Below are positions 39,064-49,036 of a stretch of 64,000 nucleotides of DNA, in pieces. Both the position numbers and the translations under genes were made by a program. The stretch is taken from assembly GCA_030272155.1 (NCBI GenBank), contig CP126199.1, positions 2,108,001 to 2,172,000 on the forward strand, given 5' to 3'. The DNA is from Tetradesmus obliquus. Lineage: Eukaryota > Chlorophyta > Chlorophyceae > Sphaeropleales > Scenedesmaceae. Below the pieces are notes generated by a model, which saw only the letters and a program-made list of their open reading frames with translations, did no database searches and had not been told where the DNA came from. The stretch's first letter is position 1. Each line of letters starts with the position of its first letter.

Positions 39064-39562
39064 GGTGCTGCTGTTGCTCTATGTACCACCAAGTCAGCAG
39101 TTAGACGGTTGCTGCTGCCAACCCAGACTGTTGACAACTGATCGCTTGCTCGAACTCTCGAGGCTTCAATGAAGCGCCTTTGGTGCGTGTCGCACGGACA
39201 AAGTACACAAGAACCGCTGACAGGAACCGCTGCAAAGGCTTCCAAGGAGGGACGACCTTGCTGGGAACAGGGTGATACGAGCTACTCGCGGCTCTCGATC
39301 GAAACATCGCCAGTCAATTGATGCCGTAGTCATTATTGCTGCAGCAGAGTACCTTCTCTAACAAAAACCCTCCTCGGAACAACGAACTGACATGTAAGCT
39401 CTTGCTGTGTCTTCTGGCCTTGATCGCCACGTGGTGCGTTCAAATAACTGCTTTTAGCATTGGTTGAAGCGTATAGGCCGAGCTTGCTTCACGCATTATC
39501 GTCCCAACCACCTGTCTGTGTTGCTGAGCTGTGCTGCTGACACATCATCAGACAAGGGCCAC
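39064..39562. promoter_or_regulatory. Bidirectional promoter region between kinase-SDR and IVD genes
   Basis: 499 bases between two divergent start codons, with no coding signal. Shared promoter function is inferred from spacing. An in-frame upstream ATG for IVD exists at 39464, but the ATG at 39563 starts a much better mitochondrial presequence. Confidence 0.55.
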
Positions 39563-40819
39563 ATGCAGCTAGCTCGAGCTGCCTTGACCGCTCTGCGGCA
39601 CCAACAAGCACTCGCAGCAGCGAGTACCACGTACGTTTCCCGTTTGTTCTCCTCCAGCAGCTCGTGTGCTGCTGAGCAGCAGCATACCACCCCTGAGACC
39701 CTGCGGGAGTTCAGGGAGAATGTGCGCGAGTTTGCACAGACAGTTGTGGCTCCACATGCTGAGCACGTAGACAAAAGCAACAACTTTCCTACAGACGTGG
39801 ACCTATGGCGAGAGATGGGGGAGTTTGGCTTACTGGGTGAGTGTACAGCCCTCCATGCCATGACTTGTCGCATACACCCACTTTCTCTGCCGATGCATCC
39901 AGCAGCTAGCAGGCGTATGACATGGTGGTTCACAGCAGAAGCTGGTTCCACTCAACGTTTCAGATAAGGGGAATGAAATTGCAGCTGCCTGCTGCATGCA
40001 CTGCAGGCGTGACTGCGCCGGAAGAGTATGGGGGCCTGGACATGGGCTACCAGGCGCACTGCATAGCCATGGAGGTAGGCTTACACACTGCTTAAGCCCT
40101 AGATATACACCGACTGGCTTTCAAAGTCTGTCCGGCGGCTGCTGTTCATGCCTTGGTTGATGAATCTGTCGCCAGCCCAAGATGCAGAATGTAGCAGCAA
40201 TGCGCCGGCACATTTACCACGCGCATTTTCCACCAGTACAAAGCACGCAGCAAGCGAGCAAGCTTCCTGACTGTCCCCATCACCACACAACGTCACCGTG
40301 TGCAACCAGTGGTTCAGCCTCCCTTGCCACTGCACGTTGTGCATTGCAATCTCAGGAGCTGAGCCGAGCGTCGGGCTCTGTGGGACTGAGCTACGGCGCG
40401 CACAGCAACCTGTGCATCAACCAGCTGGTGCGCAACGCCAACCAGCAGCAGCGTGCGAAGTACCTGCCCAAGCTCATCTCAGGTGCGCTGCAGCAGCAGG
40501 CAGCAGCAGTGACAGCAGCAGCAGCAGCAGTCACCTGCAGTATAAGACGCACTTGCCTTGCCAGGCGCAGCTACGCAGCCCAAAGCGGCACATCTGGGAG
40601 CATGTCTCAGCAGCAGCTGTCACTGTTTCATACTCAACCCTTCCTGCCTGACGGCTGCTGACTGTGCAGGCGAGGCAATCGGCGCGCTGTCCATCAGCGA
40701 GCCCAATGCAGGTTCTGATGCGGTCAGCATGCGCACACGCGCAGACAAGAAGGGCGACAGATACGTGCTCAACGGCACAAAGATGTGGTGCACAAACGGC
40801 CCCAAGGTGGGAGGCAGGC

Positions 40820-40861
<42 letters not shown>

Positions 40862-42531
40862 GAAGCAGCAGTGCGTGGTGCTTTGCTGTTGGGTGGCGTG
40901 TAGAAAGACAAGCATAAGCTGCTGTTGCAGTTCCTTGCTGTTCTTGAGTCATAAAAGGAGGCTCTCCGCTGTGCATGATGCAGAACAATGCAACCTTGTT
41001 GATGGGTTGCGACTTTTACTGTGACGGCAGCTGACATGGCACCTTTCCTGTGTACTTGTGCCCTGTATACTTGTGCTCTGCAGGCGAGCACTGTCATTGT
41101 GTATGCAAAGGTGGGCCATGGCAGTGCAGCAGCAGCAGCACTCTCCCTGCTTACACAGCACAGCTGGCAGCAGTTGCATCGCTTTCAGTGCTGCCAAAGA
41201 TAGCCACAGCCACACTGTAATCGGTGTCTGCAGTCGCCCTTTGTGGGCCAAGCACTCTGGCACCACGCAAGCCAGCAGCTGCATTGCCGTGTGCGACTCT
41301 ACACATGGTGGTATAACAACAGCACACGCCCGTACACTGCCGTGATGAGCAGCCCTGTTTGGACTCATACCTGCGTGCACCCTTCAAACTTGCCAATACA
41401 TCCTTTCAAACATGCAGACGGCTCCTGACAAGGGCCCACACGGCATCACTGCCTTCGTTGTGGACGCAGGCACCGCCGGCTATTAATGTCTGTTATGTTA
41501 CTGACGCTGTTACTTTGTCAAATGCAGACGGCGCCTGACAAGGGCCCGCACGGCATCACCGCCTTCATTGTAGAGAAAGGCACCCCTGGCTTCAGCACCG
41601 CGCAGAAGCTGGACAAGCTGGGCATGCGCGGCAGCGACACCTGCGAGCTCATCTTTGAGGACTGCGAGGTGCGGCATTGGCCCTGAACAACGCACCACTG
41701 ATCTCCACCTGCCACCACAGATTCCATCCCAGTACAAGCCAAATCAACCTTTTTGTGCGCGGCCCGTTCAAATTAGAGGGTTTACACCCTGCACATTGTG
41801 GCATACTGTTTATGCGTCTGCAGGTGCCGGCCGAGAAGTTGCTGGGTTGTGAGAACAACGGCGTCAAGGTGCTAGTGAGCTGGCTGGATTATTTGCGCCT
41901 GGTGCTGACATGCTGCTTACTTTGCCACAACCTTATGCTTGCTCTGTAGGTGGCGGCGGAGAACGTCCTGGGTGGCGAGAACAACGGCGTCAAGGTGCTA
42001 ACGAGCGGGTTGGATTATGAGCGCCTGGTGCTGGAATGCTGCTCACTGTGGCTTGTGTTTTTCTGTGGTGACCGTGCAGGTGCCGGCCGAGAACGTCCTG
42101 GGTGGCGAGAACAACGGCGTTAAGGTGCTAATGAGCGGGCTGGATTATGAGCGGCTGGTGCTTGCAGGAGGCCCCGTGGGTCTCATGCAGGCCTGCCTGG
42201 ATGTGGCACTGCCCTACAGCACGCAGCGCCAGCAGTTCGGCCAGGCGATCGGGAACTTCCAGGTATGGGTGTGAAGCTGGGTGTGAAGTTGGGTGTGAAG
42301 TTTGCAATGCTGCATGATAGGGAGCGAGCTGCTTGCTGCAGCAAGACACCTTTGATGTAACTGCGACAGTAGTGTTGGGCGGTTGAACGCACAGTAGTGC
42401 CGAACTTTTACTGCACGATGCCAGGCAGAGTGTTGCCGCATGGGCGCTCAGCACATGCACTCAGGGGCTGCCTTCTGCTGCTCCCACGCGCATCTGACTT
42501 GTCTCACGCTTTCAACCGCTGCCCTCCTCCG

Positions 42532-42583
<52 letters not shown>

Positions 42584-43279
42584 ATGCTGCAGCTGATCCA
42601 GGGCAAGCTGGCTGACATGTACACATCTGTACTTGCTTGGAGCTGTCTTCTGCTGCTGCCACACTGCTTTGTGCTCTACGCTTCTCAGCACTGCCCTGCT
42701 CGGCTGCTGCTGCTGCTGCACCTCCTTGCAGCTGATCCAGGGCAAGCTGGCTGACATGTACACAGTGTGCCAGGCCAGCAGGGCATACGTGAGCTGGGTG
42801 GCTGCGGAGGCGGATGCGGGCCGTGCCACGCGCCAGGACTGTGCTAGCGTCATCCTGTACACCGCTGAGCGCGCCACACAAGTAGCGCTAGATGCAATCC
42901 AGGTGAGTTCTGGCTGTAGCTATCACCATTATCGAGTCACTGTCATCAGCATCAGCGCCAACACCAGCATATGTTGCACTTAATGCTGCTGCTATTGTGC
43001 AATCATGTCCAACTGTGTGGCGCCCTGAGTCGTACCACGAAGGTGCTGGACTGCAACCACACCATTGATCTGCCTTTGTTCATTGCACCTCTCATTGAAC
43101 TTCATGATGTGTTTTGATTGGCACAGGTGCTGGGCGGCAACGGCTACACCAGTGACTACCCTACCGGGCGGCTGCTGCGTGACGCCAAGCTGTACGAGAT
43201 CGGCGCGGGCACCAGCGAGATCCGCCGCATGCTCATCGGCAGGGAGCTGTTCAGACTGGCCTCACAAGCAGCAGCGTAG
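39563..43279 (+). CDS. IVD: Isovaleryl-CoA dehydrogenase, mitochondrial
   Basis: FAD enzyme of leucine breakdown, oxidising isovaleryl-CoA to 3-methylcrotonyl-CoA and passing electrons to ETF in the mitochondrial matrix. Nine exons, all frame-checked: 39563-39836, 40007-40074, 40356-40482, 40670-40806, 41084-41110, 41528-41668, 42080-42262, 42732-42902, 43127-43279, totalling 426 residues as expected. A presequence rich in A, R and S ([20 protein letters not shown]) precedes the acyl-CoA dehydrogenase N domain. Signatures: [89 protein letters not shown] with the catalytic Glu of the IVD class, [58 protein letters not shown]. Introns before exons 6, 7 and 8, and the 3' flank, hold partial exon copies. 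Confidence 0.97.
41405..41480 (+). repeat. Partial copy of IVD exon 6 acceptor edge
   Basis: ATGCAG followed by codons for [20 protein letters not shown] lies about 113 bases before the intact exon (41528). It diverges after about 20 codons into a TAA stop. Both keep an acceptor. Confidence 0.92.
41815..42180 (+). repeat. Three tandem copies of IVD exon 7 acceptor edge
   Basis: Copies begin at about 41824, 41950 and 42080. All code VPAEN(V/L)[15 protein letters not shown] sequence and reach LDYxRLVL. The first has Leu in place of the catalytic Glu and CEN for GEN; the second has AAEN and [14 protein letters not shown] decay after the Tyr-Glu; only the third is intact and continues to the donor at 42263. 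Unit spacing is about 126-130 bases. Confidence 0.95.
42535..42770 (+). repeat. Two copies of IVD exon 8 acceptor edge with CTG tract
   Basis: A (CTG)n run at 42537-42582 leads to CAG and codons [11 protein letters not shown] at about 42591. The same acceptor and codons occur again at 42732, where the exon continues. The intervening intron segments (CTTCTGCTGCTGCCAC, GCTCGGCTGCTGC) are related too. Confidence 0.92.
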
Positions 43280-43364
43280 CGCAGCACTGTGTAGTGTCGC
43301 AGTGTCTGTTGTGTAGTTGGTAGAGTGTCCGCTGTGTAGTGTCGCAGTGTCTGCGTCGCTTCTT

Positions 43365-43545
43365 CATGCAGAGGGGCGCCAGCGAGATCCGGTGCATGCT
43401 GATTGGGCGCGAGCTGTTCAGACGGCTTCGCAAGCAGCAGCGTAGCCCTGAAGTATATGCAATGGCAGTGCTTATGTTGGCGTGATGCAGCGCAACGAGG
43501 ATTGCCGCATGCTGATTGGTAGAGAGCTTTTCAGGCGGACAGCTC
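43365..43545 (+). repeat. Two copies of the IVD terminal coding end downstream of the stop
   Basis: At about 43372-43445 and 43487-43540 the codons for [14 protein letters not shown] recur ([17 protein letters not shown], then [15 protein letters not shown]), past the true stop at 43277-43279. They are separated by a repeat of TGTGTAGTGTCGCAGTGTCTG. This shows the copying also occurs at a 3' UTR, where no donor is needed. Confidence 0.92.
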
Positions 43546-43547
43546 AA

Positions 43548-43552
43548 TGTAA
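43548..43552 (+). terminator. Candidate TGTAA polyadenylation signal of IVD
   Basis: TGTAA about 270 bases past the IVD stop, within the last terminal-exon copy. The cluster of three TGTAAC near 44035 is the alternative. Motif evidence only. Confidence 0.3.
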
Positions 43553-45123
43553 TATAGCATATATCGTGTGCCACACATGTTTTCTGGAAGAGGCTGATGG
43601 CAGCACAGCAGCAGCAGCAGCTGCGGCGTTGGTGCCATGGCAGTTGCTGTCGCAGCATGCCGGTTGTGTGTGTGCTGGCTTGCAGGAGATGGTGTATAAC
43701 ATACTGCACTGTACGGTGAGCATTGAGAACAGCTGATTCCTGCAGCCGTTGATATTGTCGTGTGGTAGTTTGTGCTTGTTAGGTTGCAGGCACAGGTAGC
43801 ACGGGTAGTGCTGCTGCCGTTGCAATGCATTCAGCAGCATAGTGCACGTGGGTCCGGGCACCATCGGAAGGACAATCCGGCGATGATGGGTGAAGGCTTT
43901 GTACCATTCTTGGTATCATTTGAGTCAGATCAGGCAGTGGAAGGATTGCACAGACCTGGGCAGTGCTGCAGCCATTGCTCAGCATGCTCAGCATGCGCAT
44001 TGCGCTGGGAAACTGCTGCGGCCAGTGCAGGTGATGTAACATGTAACATGTAACGCTTACACTGTAAAATGACGAAAACATTGTCTTGGCCTGGTGGTGT
44101 ATGGCATGGTTGTGGAGAGGGACAGAGGCGGCAGCAGCTCAATTAAACAGTGGTCCGTTGTGTATTTAGTTTACACAAGCGATGTGCCAAAATAAATAAG
44201 GAAAAGGATACAGGTCAATGTACGCGCAGCAGCAAGTTCCAAACTCGTCAGTCAGCGTAACCCTAGCAGGCCTGCTACACAGCTGCCATCATCTTCAGCA
44301 TAACACAAGCCTGCAGAATGTGAGCACACGTGGAAGGAATAGCACTTAGCGGAATGGCACTGTACCGCGATAGCAGCAGCTGCTTGTGCAGCATGCACGC
44401 GATGTGCTGCCACACAGTACCACCGCACAATCTACAGCAACGGCATGCTTGCAACGCATGCGAGCTGTGCTTCATTGTAGGCCTGGTCCCCGGCTGCGCC
44501 AGCACAGCACATGACTGCGGCACTGCCGCTGCTGCGGCAGCTGTCGAGACACCAACTCTGCCCTTGGCACATGCAGGGGCTGTGTTGTTGCCACAAATTC
44601 AGCGCCAAAGACCTGGAGGGCCATTGACCTGTCCTAAGACGTGTGTCTGCAAATGCAAATGCCCTCTCAGCGCATTGCACAGGCTGCTGGCAGCACCTGC
44701 GCAGCAAAAGGCAGCAGAAGCTGCAGAGTTATCAGGGCTGGCGCAGCCTCGCGCCCTGCACTGCAGGGCAAGCCGTGCCACTCTCAGGTGTTGCACTTGC
44801 TGAAACAGTTGTGCCGTGGATGCTGAGTGCATGTTATTACTGCAATGCGCCTCGACAGAGATCATGCACAAGATCCAACACAGCAATGCACCAACCAATG
44901 CTGCAAAAGCACGTCACGCGTATGGCCTTAATGACGAATCTGCTGTGCCGCCCTCCTCCCAACTGCTGGCCTGCAATGCTCACCTGCCTAGCCGCAGCTG
45001 CACTTGCAGCCACTCCCTCCTATCCACTGCATATGCACCCACATGCTGCTGCAGCAGCTTAGGCTCCCGCCGATGTTGCCTGTGCAGCCAGGCATAGCAA
45101 CCCCTCCCGCACGCTGCTGCTGC

Positions 45124-45289
45124 TCAGTTGAGGTCAGCAGCTGCAGCTGCGCGCTTGACAAGGCTGCTGATCGCAGCCAGCAGCTCATCTCGCATTTCAG
45201 CCACACTTGCAGGCGTGATGCCGTGCAGCAGCGCTGCCTCTTGCTGTTCAGATAGCTGCCAGCAGCACGGCTGTGCACTGGCGCTCTCG

Positions 45290-45334
<45 letters not shown>

Positions 45335-45606
45335 GCGTTCGCCAGGCTGTCACAAAGAGCGCGCGCAACTGCCAGCACATACATGCCGCAGTCGTTGCTG
45401 TTCTGCTGCTGCGGCATTGCAGCCACCTCCACAAACGACGGGAACAATGCATCGTTGCTGCTGCTGCTGCCGCTGCTGCCGCTCCTGCTGCGTACCAAGG
45501 GCATCGCAGCGCCGGCTAGGCTGCGTGCAACTTTGCGGTTGTGAGGCGCTGAGGAGTCATAATGATGAAAGCTGTTGCTGGCCCTGTGGTAGGCTAGGCA
45601 GCTCCT

Positions 45607-45645
<39 letters not shown>

Positions 45646-45938
45646 CAACTGGATCGCACACTCTATTGCCATTTCACCTGGCTACTTGTTTGGCACAAGT
45701 ACATGCGCAGCAAGGGCGTAAGGCAGAGTTGCCATGGTGGCCTCCAAGCAGCTGCCTTCCTGCAAGCAGCTGCGAGTTTTTTCTGAACAACTGCATGTCC
45801 TGCAAGCAGCTGCCTTTCCTGCCAACGACGCCTGTCATGCAAGCAGCCGCCTCACCAGTGAGCGCCGCCTGCCGCCCACTCCACATCTGGGTTGTCATTG
45901 ACAGCAAACAGCACCAGCTCCTTCTCATGCAGCTGCAC

Positions 45939-45982
<44 letters not shown>

Positions 45983-46778
45983 ATCAGCAAGCAGATCACC
46001 CTCGCCAAGCCATATTTACATACAGTAGCGTGCCCCGTGACAATGCCAGGATGCGTTTCCTGGCCAGCTGCTGCCACAGCTACTGTTGCTGCTGCTGCTG
46101 ATTTGCTAAAAAATGGGTTGAGTCCAAGCTCACCTGGAGCGCTTCAAAGATCATTGCACTCTCCGCAGGATCTGCAGCACAGCAGGGCAGCAGCCAATCA
46201 TGCCAGAACTGGAGCAAATGCCATGGAAACAGACTTTGTTTTAGAGCAACATGCCTGCTGGCGTGTGTGGCAGTCAGGGAGTCTGTGCGGCATGCAGCAC
46301 GCACTGTGATCCATCCATGTCTGCTGCAGGGCCTTGCAGCTGCAGGTCCAGTGCTAGCCATACCTGAGTTGAGCAGCAGAAACGTGGTTGCTCCGGGCAT
46401 AAGTGCCACCTTGCTGCTTAATGAAGGGTGCAGCTCGTGTGTGAGGTACTCAAAGAAGAAGGCAATGATCTGCAGAGCAGAATGCAGCCAAGTGCATGCA
46501 CACCAATCAGCCATAACACAAGGTGGGCCAAAAGGCAGCATACGCGGCGGTGACATCAAGGCGTCCAAGGACACCTGAAATATTCATGCTGACAAGTTGG
46601 CTGGTTGATACGTGTGTTATGAAGCAAGCAGGGACTGCCTTACTGCTGCGCTGTTGGTGGCTGCTGCTGGCGCAGCAACACACACCTGATCGTTGAGCCA
46701 CAGCGGACCCCGGAGCAGCTCAACGTCCCCATGCCTTAGAACCACGTCGTGGTAGCTCAAGATGCGTCTATCTGACAT
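45124..46778 (-). CDS. SENP8: NEDD8-specific cysteine protease (SENP8/DEN1 type, C48 family)
   Basis: Ulp1-family protease that matures NEDD8/RUB and strips it from non-cullin targets. Five exons, frame-checked: 46778-46686, 46469-46364, 46171-46134, 45932-45856, 45604-45124, giving 264 residues. Signatures: ILSYHDVVLRHGDVELL and GPLWLNDQ (substrate-binding start as in SENP8), IIAFFFEYLTHEL, LVLFAVNDNPDVEWAAGGAH plus W (catalytic His), CLAYHRASNSFHHYDSSAPH (catalytic Asp), PQQQNSNDCGMYVLAVAR (oxyanion Gln and catalytic Cys). The triad is complete. The last exon has a Ser/Gly insert and a poly-Q run (about 14 Q, bases 45294-45332) before the C-terminal helices. The final intron's acceptor is preceded by a (CTG)n tract. 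Residue NDNPD in the beta-strand loop fits the NEDD8 rather than SUMO branch, but this is judged from memory. Confidence 0.92.
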
Positions 46779-47900
46779 ACTGCTGTACTGGAGTAGAGCA
46801 GATTTGACGCCAGCGACAGCTGAAGACTAGTTGTATGCGAGTGCTGATCCAATGGCTGCAAGTTAAGATATTGAATCAAAAAACAACTTGGAAGTACCTC
46901 GGGTGTATCAGGGTGCTGTTTGCACGATGAGAAGCCTGTTAGGGTTCTCTTATTCTACCCACCCGGCACGCAAAGCTGGCCGTGAGCGGGCGCCGGATGC
47001 GTTTCATCAAGTTTTTGATCTCGCTCGAGCCTTCAATCTGGATGTTGTGCAGCGTACTACGTTCACATCAGCCCCAGCTGGGCCAGCTAGGCACGTTGCT
47101 TGAAGCGACTTGCTTGGTCAGGGAACGAACCGGCGTTGTTGTACTGGCAGTTTTATAAGACAAAAAAATTTACATGAGATGTGACGTTGCAGTAGCAGAG
47201 GAGTGCAGAGCATGCTTGCCGTGGCAGCTCTGTTTTCAGAGAGCTGCTGCTGTGCTACTGCAGCAGCAGCTGCTGCTGCTGCTGCTGCTGGTGGTGCTGC
47301 AGCTGCGTGATTCGATTCTAGCGACCAAAGACACTTCTCAAATGCTGTGCGGCAGTTCGTGGCAAGGAACCTTAGGTAAACTGTACTGCTGTGTTCTGCT
47401 CAGCCAATGACAGCACACTGTGCGTCGGGGGGCTGATTTCAATATCATTATTCGTGTACCAAAATTTACCTTCGACTCTTTATGTTAACACGTGGCGTGG
47501 AGACATCGCAATTTGAAAGGGCCATGCTTCCCTCCCTTGCGTGTCATATTCGACAGCATATACACTTCGGCCTGTGGTTAATGCAGGTGACGGTGGACAG
47601 ATCAACGGCAATTGTATTCACCTTGTGGTTACACGGAAAGCTAGTGGCTACGCACTGCCTGTGTCCGTGGAACCCGCCATCAACATCGCAACAGTCACCG
47701 GGCACAGACGAGCCAGGTTGCCTCGGCGGCATCACTGCCTCGAAAACGAAGCTCGTGACTTCGCACTATCGGACTGGATCCATCGTTGCAGGGCATCAGA
47801 CAACCCTCATGGGGTCGCATGTGCCTGCTAGGGCAGTGAGCTGATCCAGCTGTGGCCAACATCAGCCCTGAGCAGGCCGCGCCACCTGTCGCACAGCGAC
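46779..47900. promoter_or_regulatory. Divergent intergenic region before the ATP-grasp gene
   Basis: About 1.1 kb between the protease start (minus) and the first supported exon of the ATP-grasp gene (plus). An open frame at about 46927-47103 starting MRSLLGFSYSTHPARKAG could be a first exon or a small protein. Another at 47541-47831 has no known domain. A CAG/CTG tract lies at 47260-47300. The promoter of both genes is expected here. Confidence 0.4.
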
Positions 47901-48994
47901 ATGGCTGCAGGATGCGTTGAATCGTCTCCAGGAAAGATCTGGTGCCTGGTGTCCAGCAGCAGCCACAATGAGCTGCAGGTGAGTCACGCTACTCCTGCAG
48001 CTGTATAACAAACAACAGAATGAACAGCATGCTGTTTGCCGCTCAGCATCACAATACTCGGCGCTGTAGCATTTGGAACTGCCATTAAACAACTACCAGG
48101 CTTGTCCTACACTACCGCTACTTCTCCAATGGTGTCCACTGTGACCTTCGGTTAGTCAAACTTAACATGTTTAGCTGTCTGCAGCCATGCACTGGCGAGT
48201 GCACTGGCCTCCATGCATTGAAAGCTTGCGCATTCAGCCAATCCACACCACATGGTGCCGCAAAGTGCCCATTTCTTATGCTGCTTGTCGCTGCCATTGC
48301 CTCTGCCGCCGGTAATGTCAGGTCAAGGAGGTGGCCGGCTATGCGCTGAACCTGCTGCGGCCAGGTGTAGATGCTGACGCTGCTCGCTTACTGCTGCTGC
48401 TGCTGCTGCTGCTGCTGGCTACTGCTGCATGTTGCTGCCTGTTGCTGGCCGTCTCAGGTCAAGGAGGTGGCAGGCTATGCGCTGAGCCTGCTGCAGCCCG
48501 GGCTGGATGCTGCGGTGCTGCCCGCTGATGCCGCCACGCGCGACTTTGCAGAGTTCTGCAGGGAGGTGCTGGGCGTGAGGGAGGCGCAGGTGAAGACGGC
48601 TTGGATCTTTGAATGTCATCTGTTGAAATTTCACTGTAAATGAACAGGTGGTGGGCTCAGTGTTGATGCAGCTCTGGGTGTGAGGGAGGTGTAGGTGGCA
48701 TGGGGGGGGGGGGGGGGGTGAGATATTTTATGCATCATGCAGAGCTCATTTGTGGAGGCGGCAAGGTCAATGCAAGTGCATTGCAGCTTATATGTGTCTT
48801 CCCAGTGCTAAACCTGTGCTGCATTGGTGGTGACGCACTGACACATATTCATGTACTCCGCTGCCACTGACGCTGCTGTTAACCGCTGATTGCTGCATCG
48901 TGCGCCTGCAGCTGATCTGGGTGCCCAACCAGTCAGGCTACATAACCGCCAGGGACCTGGATGCGGCAACTGCCAGCCACATCAAGCAGTACAT

Positions 48995-49036
<42 letters not shown>

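Larger units (their letters stand above)
43280..45123. other. Convergent intergenic region
   Basis: About 1.8 kb between the IVD stop (plus) and the protease stop (minus). Besides the IVD end copies it holds TGTAA candidates at 43548-43552 and a cluster ATGTAACATGTAACATGTAAC at about 44035-44054. No domain-bearing reading frame is seen in the remainder. Confidence 0.6.

Noticed and set aside
46927..47103. Small protein MRSLLGFSYSTHPARKAG...
   Set aside because: No domain, no homologue recognised and no clear splice link; kept only as a remark in the intergenic entry.
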